A DNA stretch of 64,000 bases from Metallyticus violacea. Taxonomy: Eukaryota > Arthropoda > Insecta > Mantodea > Metallyticidae. The notes under the pieces are model-generated. The model did not search any database, had not been told where the DNA came from, and saw nothing but the letters and a program-made list of their open reading frames with translations. The first letter of the stretch is position 1, and every line of letters begins with the position of its first letter. Shown piece by piece: positions 43,965 to 55,530 of this stretch. Made by a program: the position numbers and the translations under genes. The DNA is taken from NCBI GenBank assembly GCA_030762175.1, contig CM060831.1:95747501-95811500 (forward strand), given 5' to 3'.

Positions 43965-46010
43965 CGTGGTTATTTCAACACTCAATACCTAGTGTGTCCT
44001 CCGTGAGCTGCGATGACTTCATAACACCCACGTGGTACCAGCCTCCTAATAAACATTTGTGCGATTCTCTCTCATTCTTCGGTGAGTGCATTTGAGAGTT
44101 CTCCCAGGTTCTGTGGCACAGCAGGAGCTCGCGAACAAGTTTTTTCCAGCTTATCCCACAGATGCTCAATCGGATTGAGGTTAGGACTGCATGCAGGACA
44201 GTTCATGAACCGAATTTGACTTTCTTGCTGCAGCACATCTTTGGATTCCGTGCTATATGAGATATCATGCATTAGAAGAAAATTAGGGTCCATACCATAA
44301 GCAAAGGTTACGAGTTGTTGAAGGATAATGTTATTAATGCAAACATCAACATTCATGTGCTGTGGGTTGAAGCAGGAAAAGTTGTCTCCAATTTTCCTAT
44401 TTTAAGTATAATTACTTCTGACAACTACTATAATAATAATAATTCTGTCTTATTTCAGGTAATCAAGGGTATTAATATTGTAATTAAAAGGAGGATCCCA
44501 ATATTATATGTATTAATGTATGTTCATAGACATGTCTTTTGCTAGTAAGCAATATTCAAGTTGTCTTCCTATACTACCAATGATTGACAGTGCCTATATG
44601 ACTTGTATGTTTGTAAAGGGAATGGAAGTGCTTTTTGTCCGAAGTCATTAGCGTACCTGAGAAAAACGTTTTTCGGTTAAGCTTTACTCATTGTCAAACC
44701 CTCGCGGACACTCCTGTTCGGCACCAAACATTCTAAAAGGCTAGGAATGGGTATAACTGTACTTGCCGTCAAAAAGGATTACCGTGGGCATAGACACGCG
44801 TTTTCGTAGAAACCAAGACCTTATCTATTACTAAGGGATGAAAAAGATATTACTTTAGAAATCAAGCATGTAAGGAAAGTGCCGAAATTTATGAAAGGCC
44901 GTAGGAAAACTCAAGCGTGTGGAAAGATTGTAGATCAGAAGGGGGGAAATAATTTTAGCCAATGGGCATCGAATAAAAATCAACGAATGAGCACAACTTA
45001 GCGACACAATAAATATCTTAAGATAGCCAATGGCGAACATATCTAAGGAATAGAATAACAATCAAGGGAATTTAGTTTAGCGAGAAGCGTGGCGATGTTA
45101 TAGAAAAATACAGGATCAGAAGTTGGTCATTTGGTCCTTCGAAAGCAGTCAGTCTACGTCATTCTAAAGCAGTCGAGGTAACTCTAAGTCATTTGTAGTT
45201 CAATCGAGGGCAGTCTAAGAAAGTCTAAGTCATTCTAAAGCAATAAGAGTCAGTCAGGCAGTGCAACGTAATAACAATAATAATCACCATCGTGTTCAAG
45301 TGAATAAATACGCGACTGAATACAGCGAATTATAATCCGCCAAAGTACAGCATGTTCCAGAACCTTCTCAGTTGTCAAATAAATTAAATGTTCAACTAGT
45401 GCCAAACTTCATTATTACAGTGAACAATTTCCTTCTCTCCCTAATGACATTAAGTCATTAAAACAGTTCCAAAATTGGCGCCCAAATTACATTGGAACAA
45501 TAAAACCCGTTCCAGAATTGTCCACCTACTTTGGGGCAATAATACAGTTGCTGGGTCAACAAGAAGCTCTGTCCGAACTCAATAGTAATGCCAGCCCAAA
45601 CCATGATCGAACCGCCTCCAAAACTGTCATGTTCAATAATGGTGGCTGGAGCAAGACGTTCTCCATACACGTGTACGACCATCACAACCCGTCAAAAGAA
45701 ATCTTACTCGTATGTAAAGAGAACAGCTTTCCAATGGCGAGTTGCCAGTTGAAATGATTCTGAGCAAATCTTAGCCGGGCTTTCTGTGCTGACATGTCAA
45801 ACTAGGGGCTCGAGAGAGGATTATAGACCTCAACCCTGCATTTCTCAGTCTGTTTCTTACAGTCTGATCAGAAATCATTACTCCAATTATTGTGGTACAT
45901 CATTTTGTAGATTTCTGGCTGTAGATTTGCGCCTGCGCAAGCTGATAGGACAAGATATTTATCCTGTAACTCTTTTGTCTTTTTCTTACGCCCTTGTCCG
46001 CCCTTCTGTC
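43965..46010 (-). mobile_element. Tc1-like element split by an insertion
   Basis: Right part (46010-45552, minus strand): VMISDQTVRNRLRNAGLRS, RAPSLTCQHRKPG, RFLLTGCDGRTCVW, RLAPATIIEHDSFGGGSIMV, WAGITIE, RTELLVDPATV. Left part (44365-43965): MNVDVCINNIILQQLVTFAY, FLLMHD (second D), NCPACSPNLNPIEHLWDKLE (third-acidic region) and IRRLVPRGCYEVIAAHGGHT. The two parts join into the classic Tc1 transposase order with about 1.2 kb of foreign DNA between. Frameshifts make it inactive. Confidence 0.85.
44366..45551. mobile_element. Insertion in the Tc1 element, possibly part of an LTR retroelement
   Basis: About 1.2 kb unrelated to Tc1. At 45475-45486 the sequence ATTGGCGCCCAA resembles a lysine-tRNA primer binding site, as found just after a 5' LTR. 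Upstream, 45145-45265 holds imperfect repeats of GTCTAAGTCATTCTAAAGCA, and AATAAA occurs at about 45378. No gag or pol frame was seen and the LTR borders were not resolved, so this could also be an unrelated repeat. Confidence 0.35.
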
Positions 46011-46019
46011 TCTGTATAA

Positions 46020-46715
46020 TGTATCTAAATCCTATGGATGACAGAAGGAAAACATGAAGAATTGTGTAGACAAAGCAAATGGAATGGCCATCTTCAATAT
46101 TTCGTTCAGATGTCTCATTGCTCTATATTAGCCTCAGAGAACACATAATAACAATTTCCTACCACAGATTGCTGTTAAAACCTGTTTAAAAATAATGAAT
46201 CAAAGAGCATTCACTTTAATTTCAACAGTTCTTGAAACTTCATTAATTTATTCAGAGAAATACTAACAAATCCTAGAATATCTTTATTCTAGTTTTAAAC
46301 AATCCTTTAAAGCGTAACATCTGACTGTCAAAAATTATATTATATCAATATTTATTTTGGGGCTTTAATTTAAACATGTGTTCCTCTATTTGTTTGTGCA
46401 GTGTATCATATAATATTTTCCAGAATTCAAAATGCAAATTCCAAGGATTACAGAGAGCTGAAATACAAGTATTTTGAGGTAGAACATTTGTCATCTGAAT
46501 ATCAACATTCCCTTCAGCGGAATAATATCTAATAAGTGTAGCACGTCATTGATTCGGCTTGCAGTTGATGTGTAAATAGAGATTAATATCATAATAGCAA
46601 GTTTTAATACATAACCACTGAGGTTATGTATTAAACTGAACATGTGTACACACTTTCACAGTAGATATCTATTTAATATATTTCAAAGTTGGACCGAAAA
46701 ACAACAGTAATGTGT
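46020..46715. other. Cubilin intron, no recognised feature
   Basis: AT-rich, no supported gene or repeat. Confidence 0.4.
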
Positions 46716-46873
46716 AGTATGATGTTCTGTAAACAGATTTGACTCACATACATTATGATAGCGTTGTTACATGGCAGGTAAATCAACAATGAACAAATGA
46801 AGCCAAGATTATCGTATGATGTCCTGTGAACAGATGTGACTCACATTACGTTATGCTAGCGTTGCTACAATAA

Positions 46874-47597
46874 AATGGAGTCAAGATTATCGTTTGAACA
46901 TCGGAAAGCAATTTTGAAGTGGTATTGGAAAACGGAGAATGTTGTTGAAGTTCAAAGGCAATGGAGCCGTGTGCACAGAACAGAACCGCCAACGCGAGTA
47001 ACAATTGCAAGCATTCATGACAAATTTGAGGCTCATGGTACCGTATACTGTAGAAAACCAGCAACACTGACAGCACTTCGGGAGGAAATTGAAACGGCAT
47101 GTGCTGCAATCTCTGAGGACACTTTCGCAAACGTTGCTCAACGTATTCAGAAGTGTATCTTCGGTCCTGGTGATGTAGTGGTAACCATACTTGACTCCTA
47201 ATCTCAAGATCGCGGGTTTTCGGGCGTAGAAATCCTAAGTATGACTTCCTTCAGAAGGGAAGTAAAGCCGTGGGTCCCGTGTCATACATTTACGGCACGA
47301 AAAAGAACCTTAAGCCTGAAAGAAGAGGCCTCTGAGCAAAACTTGTCGGCCATTTCACGCCCTTATTTGAATGGGAGGCTGATGACCTGAGCTGTTAAAG
47401 AGCGTCCGTAAATAAACCAACTCAACTCAGAAGAGTGTCGGCGCCGATGGTGTGCATTTTGAGCAACTGTTGCAACTGTAAAAGTGTAAGATGATTAGTG
47501 TTTATCATTTTCTGTTTGTGTGAATTCAGTTTTGTTATGTTAACATAGTTTTTTTTTGTGCTTAAAGTGTGTACATACATTTTTGGTACCCTCTGTA
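46874..47597 (+). mobile_element. DUF4817-type (mariner/Tc-like) transposon relic, internally deleted
   Basis: ORF start MESRLSFEHRKAILKWYWKT, ENVVEVQRQWSRVHRTEPPT, IASIHDKFEAHGTVYCRKPA is the DUF4817 helix-turn-helix found at the N-terminus of a transposase group. After RIQK a SINE intervenes, then SVGADGVHFEQLLQL and stop, which resembles the C-terminal ---NGGHFEHLL of the same group. The DDE domain is absent. GGTACCCTCTGTAT near 47585 resembles the usual end of such elements. Confidence 0.55.
47158..47426 (+). repeat. SINE-A copy with box B deletion
   Basis: Head GGTCCTGGTGATGTAGTGGT, then at GCGGGTTTTCGGGCG it jumps to the body, so the 3' half of the tRNA head (box B end and CAGGACC) is deleted. 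The body and ATAAACC tail are present. Flanked by tcagaag at 47148-47154 and 47427-47433 with extra similarity. Confidence 0.8.
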
Positions 47598-48014
47598 TTA
47601 TAAGCTATAGTTACGTTAACACATGAAGAGCAGGAATTAGGTTCTTGATAACTAAGGTGAAAAAGTAATTTTTGGTTTTGTTGCTTTGATTATTTGTGCA
47701 TTTCAGTTTGAGTTTAAAAGCTAATGCTTTATAACTAAGGTCATGCCATAGGAGCAAGTATGAAGGTCGCTGCTTATTTAAAAAGCAAGTCAGGCAAGGG
47801 AAATACTTCATTTCCTGGGCTTAGAAAATGACTTTGAAAATAAACTAGTTACTAAATAACACACCATCCAAATTACTTTTGACTAGCCTTTAAAGTTCAT
47901 TCACATTAACTTTTCAAATAGTATAGGTTTTACTTTATTTGAAAATTGAATCGCAACCAGAGGTGGGTATATAAAAACGTATAAAGAGCAAGAGGGCAAT
48001 GTCATCACGTACTT

Positions 48015-48155
48015 GATCGCGGGTTCAATCCCTGTCAGGCTCCATAGATTTTTGGGCGTCATTGAGCAATGTTTATCGGCCATTTCACGCTCTAAATTGA
48101 ATGGGGCGGACCTGAGATGGTAAAGAACTTCCATAAATAAACAAATCAACGCCAT
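48015..48155 (+). repeat. 5'-truncated, internally deleted SINE-A with 11-bp duplication
   Basis: Starts inside the tRNA head (GATCGCGGGTTCAATCCCTG), lacks most of the body (jumps from GGGCGTCA to TGAGCAATG) and ends TAAATAAACAAATC. The duplication atcacgtactt lies at 48004-48014 and 48156-48166. Confidence 0.8.
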
Positions 48156-48169
48156 ATCACGTACTTAAG

Positions 48170-48690
48170 GGTAATATAAAAGAATCATGGTCCTTGTGGA
48201 ATTTGGGGTGATTGTATTTCTAATCTTTCTATTGAAAGAATGTATCAAGATGGAAATAAATTCACATTAAATATTACATCGTAAGTGGATATTATTCTTT
48301 TATATAATTTTCCAACTATAAAATGTGATGTTTGGTGTTCTAAAAGATTGATTTTGTAAATTGAACTGCCCGTTAGATTGTTTCTCAAAATAAGTTAACC
48401 GCTCTATTGCAAATCCTAATACTAATTACATCGGTATGCATGTTTCTATACCATTAGTTAGGTTTGGTTAAATTATCTTTACTTGGTATCATAGCCATAC
48501 TTGTTTATTTAGTAAATGTGTTATATCAATCCGCCTGTGTAGCGCTTGCGCTAGAAGGTATATAGAACAAACGTTAATAACGTACTATAATGTGCAACTT
48601 GTGTTATTTAATGTATTCGACTGATATTTACGGCGAAGTTAGAACTTCAAGATTTGAAACCCAGTATTGAACAATGCGGAAGCCTTGAGT
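48170..48690. other. Cubilin intron, no recognised feature
   Basis: AT-rich, nothing supported. Confidence 0.4.
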
Positions 48691-48694
48691 TATA

Positions 48695-49994
48695 CGAGAT
48701 GCATTCGAGTTATAACACCTCCGATTCTTTTTTCTCGGGACTGAAAACAGAAAGAAACATGTAGTTTGGTTTAAAATATGCGGGCACTCTTCAATGCGTG
48801 ACAGAGATGGCAGCACTGTATGGCACACAGAACTCTAGCGGCAGCAGCGAGAGTGAGGACTGCTTTTGATACTGCAAAATGGCAATGTTTTCATTACAAG
48901 AACAGCGTGTAATCTTTCGTTTTTTCCATTTGTGTAGTTTGAGACGCATTGAAATTAATTGACAGTTGAGTGAGACATGTGGTGATGGTGTCATGGATAT
49001 GTCTAATATGCGTTCATGGGTGCGACAATTGAAGAGGGTAGATCGTCGTGTGACAACAAACCAAAGCAATCTTGGCCTCGCACAAGCCGATCTGACGAGT
49101 GGAGAAAGTTGTTTTGGAGGATCGCCGAATGAGTGTGGAACACATCGCCTCCAAAGTTGGCATTTCTGTAGGATCTGTGCACACAATCCTGCATGAAGAT
49201 CTGAAAATGCGCAAAGTGCCCTGGGGTCCACGAATGCTGATGGGGGGAACATGCGCTCGTGGCATGTTGCCAGGCAATGCTGACGCGTGATGACGTGATG
49301 ACGGCATGAATGGGACATTCTCTTCATTGATTGTGACAATGGATGAGACATGGAAGCGTTACTCAATCCTGAAACGAAGCGCCAGTCTGTTCAATGAAAG
49401 CACCACCACCATCAACACAAAAAAAAAAAAAAAAAAAAATCGGGTAAGCGCCAGTGCAGAAAAAATTATGATGGCCATGTTCTGGGGCAGCGATGACGTA
49501 ATTCTTACTCGTTGCATTCCAAAGGGCACTATGGTGCAGGTGCATCCTGCGAAGATGTTTTGAAGAAGAAGCTCCTTGCAGCATTGCGTGAAAAACGGCC
49601 GGAAAAGGCTGCACGTGTGCTCTTTCACCAAGACAACGCCTCAGGGCATCGAGCGAACGTGACGCAACAGTTTCTTCATGAAAACAACTTTGAAGTGATT
49701 CCTCATGCTCCCTACTCACCTGATCTTGATTCTAGCGACTTTAGGCTGTTCCCAACACTCTCCGTGGTCGCACATTCACTAGTCGTGCTGCTATTGCATC
49801 AGCAATTTTCCAGTGGTCAAAACAGACCTCCTACAGAAGAGTTCGCAGCAATCTTGGAATCATGACGTCGACATTGTGAAAAATGTGTACGGCTGCAGGG
49901 AGATTACTTCGAGTAGTGACACAAGTTTTATAGTTTTCGTGTGATTAGTAATTGAGAACAAAAATCGGAGGTGTTATAACTTGAATGCACCTTG
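48695..49994 (+). mobile_element. Mariner element with intact ends (same family as 30.8 kb)
   Basis: Terminal repeats CGAGATGCATTCGAGTTATA and the complement ending at 49994, with TA on both sides (48693-48694, 49995-49996); 1,300 bp. Transposase pieces in order: LQEQRVIFRFFHLCSLRRIE-like start, DMSNMRSWVRQL, VEKVVLEDRRMSVEHIASKV, SVHTILHEDLKMRKV, VTMDETW (first D), AMFWGSDDVIL, DVLKKKLLAALREKRPEKAA, VLFHQDNASGHRANV (second D), PHAPYSPDLDSSDFRLFP (third D, D34D), ending CEKCVRLQGDYFE. A poly-A run near 49421 and several frameshifts destroy it. Confidence 0.9.
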
Positions 49995-50139
49995 TAATGT
50001 AGACTTATGACACAACAAACTTAACAACCTACTTTATTTATTTTCAAACCTATGTTCACAATGGACGAACTAAATGATTCTTTTTAAGAAATTGAGGACC
50101 AATTCAACAACTATATAATGTCCAAAAAATACGTCAAAA

Positions 50140-50298
50140 GCAAAGATTGAATTAACGGAAAAGAAGATTGAAGCAACAGAGCAATCCATACAAGATCAAA
50201 AACAGCGACTAATAGAGCTGGCAAATGAACTGTCTGCGGGTACAGATAAATTAAAACAAACGTATAATACACTTCTGGAGCAAAAATTAAATTTCTAA
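50140..50298 (+). pseudogene. Coiled-coil coding relic, family unknown
   Basis: Open for 52 codons to a stop: AKIELTEKKIEATEQSIQDQ, KQRLIELANELSAGTDKLKQ, TYNTLLEQKLNF. Strong heptad pattern. One base upstream shift gives MDELNDSF-EIEDQFNNYIM (50063-50130), so it may be a short protein with a frameshift, or a processed pseudogene. It lies just beyond the mariner. Confidence 0.3.
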
Positions 50299-50299
50299 G

Positions 50300-51237
50300 A
50301 AACATCTTCAAAAAAATATATATATAAATCACAAACCCATATGAAATAAACAAGGAAGATAAACCGCGGGAAGGAAATTATGTGTCATGTATGTTCAACA
50401 AAGTAAACATGTACCTAAGTTATCTTATCTTGGCTATCTCTAGATTATTAATTAGCCATATAGTCTTTTTGGAATAGCTATATTAATAATTTTATATTAA
50501 CTTTAATCTCATATTTTTAATATTGTGGCATTTGGGGGATTTAATAATGGAAATTATGCGTTAATAATGTAGTAATAATGTGCTCTGATAAAACATTGTC
50601 GAAGTGATTATTGTAACAGTAAAATATTCTTGAAGTCTACAATCACGAGCTAATTCGACGCTCGTTTGGCGTGTGTGAACAAACAAAAAAGCCAAGCTCT
50701 GCGCATGCATATAGCTGCATGTTTGGAGGTTTTGGTTACTGTTGCCAATTTAGCGCTTTTCGGCCTTTTTTTTTTTTTTTTTTTTTTTTTTACTTCTCTT
50801 TGGTCCCCAATTTTTTATCTTTCGATAACACTTAGAGATTTTGTAACATCTGGGATAAAATCTATAGTTTTCTGTAATTTACCGACTTCTTAACGTTGTT
50901 AACGTACTATATTGTATGACTTGTAACTGACAAAACGAAATTTATTAATAGTAATTAGTACGTTTCTCTTTGTATAAGGTGCTCGGTTAGAGTAAAAAAT
51001 ATTTTTAAATCCACTGATTAGCCAAATAGCGCCATGCACTAAGCTGCAACAATGTAATCTATTTTAATCATAAAATTTCGGGAGTTTAATTTAATTTACA
51101 TTCATTAAGTAAATTAAAAATAAATGAAACTAAACGCAGAGTAAATAAATATGATTTGACCTTAATTATTAAATTTCTATGTTCCAGAACCACAATACCA
51201 ACGCAACAAATGAACCCCTGGTAACTTCACTTAAAGA
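50300..51237. other. Cubilin intron, no recognised feature
   Basis: AT-rich with a T-run at 50767-50790. Confidence 0.4.
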
Positions 51238-51248
51238 TTTTATTGATT

Positions 51249-51541
51249 TTTTTTTTTTGAGTAGTGTTTAACGCCCGTTTTCACTACTGAGGCACCACAG
51301 GCGGTGGACACTGATGATACATGAGATGAAATGATAAATTGGGAAAGGATATTTTTTTTTTTAAGGAAGGAAGCGTTCCAGGCCTAAGTTTAGGTACCTC
51401 CCCGGCATTTGCCAGTTATGAAGACTGAGGAAAACCTGGAAAAAACCCCAGTCAGGAAGGACGGTCCTGGCGGGATTCGAACCGCGGACCTCCCGCTCAC
51501 GAGTCCGTGCCTTAACGACCTCGGCCACCCGTGGCGGTGTT
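51249..51541 (-). repeat. SINE-B copy with 11-bp duplication
   Basis: Complete, little-diverged copy: head CCGCCACGGGTGGCCGAGG, box B GGTTCGAATCCC, body and T-run. The duplication ttttattgatt lies at 51238-51248 and 51542-51552. Confidence 0.93.
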
Positions 51542-51579
51542 TTTTATTGATTCCAGAGCACATCTAGGCTATGAATCAA

Positions 51580-51970
51580 AAGCAAGATGTGTAACTTGAG
51601 CCAATATTCCATACAATTACACGAATGGAATTCGAGAAAGGTATATTAAATTTGTTCAATGTTTAATAAATGAATTAAGACAAAGGCTCCCAGAATGTGT
51701 AGTAATTCTGGAGCAAATGAAGAGTTTTTTTCCCTAAAAATCATTGCTGAAGCAAAAAAAACCAATTGGCTAGGGTCATTATTCCAACTCCAGCTCTGGT
51801 GACTAATATTGCAAATCAATGTGAAGTTCTTAGTTATGTAATCTGGTGCAATGGTGATGTAACTGAAACATTTTGGTGCAAAATTGTGAATTACAGAGAT
51901 TCGGCTAGAAACGATTCTTTCCTATATGCATTCCCGCACTTTCTCACTTTAATGGGGACATAGAACGGGT
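51580..51970 (+). pseudogene. hAT transposase C-terminal relic
   Basis: Reads IRERYIKFVQCLINELRQRL, a gap, then GDVTETFWCKIVNYRDSARN and FLYAFPHFLTLMG. The first part resembles the helix FIP-LDHLI-EL--RF of ZMYM1-like hATs and the second the FW--I-NYKD--N-RFP-LSKF-LTLM start of the dimerisation domain. Stops are present. Confidence 0.4.
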
Positions 51971-52230
51971 GTAGTGAAAAACAAATGAAGAAATAGAATG
52001 CAACTTCCTTTGTTATCTGCAATTCTCTTAATACAGTGTGGGATGAAAAGAAGTAACAGCAATTGCTACATGTATAACTTGCCATAAAAGGTTATTGGTC
52101 GCATAGGGACGAGTGTAGTTTATCAAAGTGGCGATATAGGCTGTGAAGCAACCCTCAAAACAGATTGAAACAGTTGACGAGAGGAGGGCGACTACGTGAC
52201 AATATAAACATTTTAGCTCATACGCTTAGA

Positions 52231-52506
52231 ATAGAAAACAGTGTTTAACGACCGTTTTTACTACTGAGGCACCACAGGCGGTGAACACTGATGTACATCA
52301 GGTGAAATGATATATTGGGAAAGGTTTTTTTTTAAGGAGGGAAACGTTCCAGGCCTAAGTTTAGGGTACCTCCCCGGCATTTGCCAATTATGAAGACTGA
52401 GGAAAACCTGTAAAAAACCCTCAGTCAGGGAGGACGATCCTGGCGGGATTCGAACCCCAGACCTCCCGCTCACAATTCCGCGCCTTAACGACCTCGGCCA
52501 CCCGTG
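52231..52506 (-). repeat. SINE-B copy with short duplication
   Basis: Tail CAGTGTTTAACGACCGTTTT, body and head (GCCACGGGTGGCCGAGGTCG on the minus strand). The duplication gcttaga lies at 52224-52230 and 52507-52513, possibly longer with mismatches. Confidence 0.88.
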
Positions 52507-52530
52507 GCTTAGAGAAGTATCGATTGAAGA

Positions 52531-52533
<3 letters not shown>

Positions 52534-52586
<53 letters not shown>
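52534..52586. repeat. (TTA)n microsatellite
   Basis: Uninterrupted ATT/TTA units over about 50 bp. Confidence 0.95.
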
Positions 52587-52599
52587 TGTGGGGATGTTG

Positions 52600-55100
52600 T
52601 TGCGATATTTAACTCTGTAAAGTAAACGTTGCTCGATTATAGTACCAGTCTAGCCTATTCTTTAGCACAGCAGTTGCCAACACTAGTTTTGGCCAGTGGT
52701 AAAGAAAAGCTTCATAATCGAGAGACATGAGCGGGTCAAGATTCACAGCTCTTCTCCCTGGGAACGCAACAGCTTCCTACAGGTAACATTTCAAATTGCA
52801 ATGGGAATGATATAGAGAATATACAAGGCTACAGTAGCTGAAACACAACAACTATCCGTTTATTGTATTATTTGTGTTCCTCGTCCCTTATATAGGTTTT
52901 AACTTACCGTGTTCTTAGTGTCCAACCTCGTACAAAGTTAACTGAAAAGAACTTGTAAAAGCGAGGGTTCTGCCGCAGTTGTGATAATAAGTAACTATTT
53001 TAGTTGGTTTTAGCCTTACACTTGAATGTACATTGCAGCGGGACATACAGATTTGATCCCTACAATTAACTAAGATTAAGAATTAATCCTGTTTAATTAA
53101 TTAATTTCCATAGGTTAATATTTCATGATGCAATTATTTAGAATGACGTAGATGGTTCAATAATCAGAAATCTTTGGCGCAAAGATGAAAACTTTCATGT
53201 AACATAAGCGACTTTCTGGTGCCATAAGCAAGGTCATTCATTATTCAATAGCTAGGGGACCTTTCCTTTCATCTCCGCAAAATAAGTCCTTGAAAAAGAC
53301 TGTGGTGAATAGCTTTCACATTGGGCAACTGTCCCTTAAAAAGAGAAAGTCTCTCTCACTTAAAAACGTCTCTAGCTACCATACAATGAATCAAGTCCAG
53401 CCAATGGGTTCCCGTATTTCAAAATGTCCTTTCGAGAAACTTCTAGCGGCAAGAAATTAAGCCAATAAAGAAGGAAATTTGGTGACACGTCTACAATGTT
53501 CAGAATTTTGAATCCTCGCAGAAGACGCGTAGAAACCTAGTAAAAGCATTTTGAAGGCTTTTTACAGTCAGTTGGGGAAACCAGACAGGAGGGATCGCTT
53601 CTGGAAGTGAGGTAGGGCTCTTCAATTTAGATAGTCAGAAATATAACTCGTGAGGTGAAACGATAAAGCTCAATTTGTTTAGAAAATATTACTAGTGCAA
53701 TTTTGTGTATGCGGTGCGAACGACTAGAGAATTTGTAAGTACAGCTTCAGGAAATATTTAAAATTCTCCCACCCCCTTGCTGATGGTATGGAAGTGTCGG
53801 CAAAGAAAAAAGAACAATAAAGTGAACAGTGGAGTGTGAATAGTTTAATCAATTATGAAACTTTAATCCGCAATCTTTCACAGTGTTTCCTTTAGTGATC
53901 TTCCTCTCCCTTCCTCCCCTGGTAAAAATCCAGAAAATCCTTATAGTAATTTCAGCATCCCTGAGACGATCGCGACAGCAGGAGGGTTCAACGCAGACTT
54001 CTTTCGTGGCAGTGACATACGGCTTCAACAGCAAACCTTAGATCCACGCCAATTCAAATGAAGATCAATTGACCCGCCGCAACATTAAGTTGCTAAGTTT
54101 AAAAGTACTACAAATATCAACATTTGAAAGAGAATTGCTTGCTAGCGACATACTCTACACTAAATACTATTACAAATTAATGTACTGCATAGAGCGTGCC
54201 AATTTTAACAAAATGTTTTAATAATAAAGTTAATAAACCAGTGTTTAGAATCCTTTCAGAAGGTACTAAGTAGTATATACGACATTAAAAATAATACTCA
54301 ATCAGAATGGCATGATTATCCCAAGATATTTGTGGTTTTGGTTAATTAGCAATTTTTAATTTATGTTACACATATTTTAGATATATTTTTTCTATTTTAA
54401 TTGGTTGGGTAATATTACTAATCGGATATGATTATCAGCTTCATAAAGTACATTAACACACTACTTGTGCGCCTTAAAGTTTAAAATTCAATTTCGGAAG
54501 ATGAATGATAATTTTTTTAAAAAAAATCCAGAAATGTGTGGATGGATGGATGGATGGATGGATGTAACTGGAGATTTCCATGTCCTATAAGTTACATGCT
54601 TATTTTCATTTTAAATGTAGTTATAATTGCGAGAACGTGAAACAAACTGAGCGAATTCTGTTCGCCGGAGTTACGCTTTGAATGCTGTAGTACATTTCTA
54701 GTAATTAGTAAATAGTAATATTGGAATCAATATATACTTCGCTTTCTGTTTCTTGCTTTATTTTGTTTAACATGGTCAGTCCTCGTCATGATGAAGACCA
54801 ATCTATTAGAAAACATATGTCAAGTACTAATTTGTAAGTGTTTCTCTGTGCCATAGAATTACGTCAATAAAACTTACATAATTTGTGAACTTTAAAAAAT
54901 CGATTTCGATAATGCCTAAATAATATAAACTCTTTGTTAGCAGAATTTATACTATTGTATAAAACGCATATACTTCTTAACAAAAGCGATAGTGAAATGG
55001 CGTGGTTTAAGAAAAAAAAAACCGTACGTTAAATTTTCACTACAAAATAATTTAACATGACACATGTTATTCGTTCATGCTATCTTACTTTCCGGCCACG
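52600..55100. other. Cubilin intron, little recognised
   Basis: Contains a short (GGAT)n array at about 54541-54563 and a possible PLE 3' end at 54790-54850 (ATGATGA, GAAAAC, ATATGTC). No supported gene. Confidence 0.35.
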
Positions 55101-55149
55101 CCACCCTTTTGTTTGGAGAAGCTCATTTCAGTCAGATGTGTTGCATAAT

Positions 55150-55240
55150 ACAGCGGGATGTTCAAAATCGAGTACTTCTCTAATGATATTAAACAACGCC
55201 TTGATGGTGTGTGTGTGTGGGGAAGCTTCCCCTTCACAAG
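55150..55240 (+). pseudogene. Mariner N-terminal fragment (33.2-kb family)
   Basis: Reads FSNDIKQRLDGV and, after a frameshift, GEASPSQ, matching TPNEIKQRLDGVYGEATPSY of the mariner at 33.4 kb. It is cut by the following SINE-A and does not resume beyond it. Confidence 0.5.
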
Positions 55241-55241
55241 T

Positions 55242-55530
55242 CGGTCCTGGTGGTGTAGTGGTAACCATACTTGCCTTCTAAACCCAAGATCGAGGGTTCA
55301 AACCTGGCCAGGAACGATGGATTTTTTCGGGCTGAAAATCTTAAGTATGGCTTCCTTCGGAAGGGAAGTAAAGCCGTGGGTCCCGTGTCCTACATTTACG
55401 GCACGAAAAAGAGTCTCAAGCCTGAAAGTGGGGCCTCTGAGCAAAATTTGTCGGCCGTTTCACGCCCTGAGTTGAATGGGACGCTGATGACCTGAGCTGT
55501 TAAAGAGCGTCCATAAATAAATCAATAAAA
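55242..55530 (+). repeat. SINE-A copy
   Basis: Head with GGTCCTGGTGGTGTAGTGGT and mutated box B (GGGTTCAAACCTGG), full body, tail AAATAAATCAAT and A-run. No flanking duplication was recognised, perhaps because the left flank was rearranged with the mariner fragment. Confidence 0.88.
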
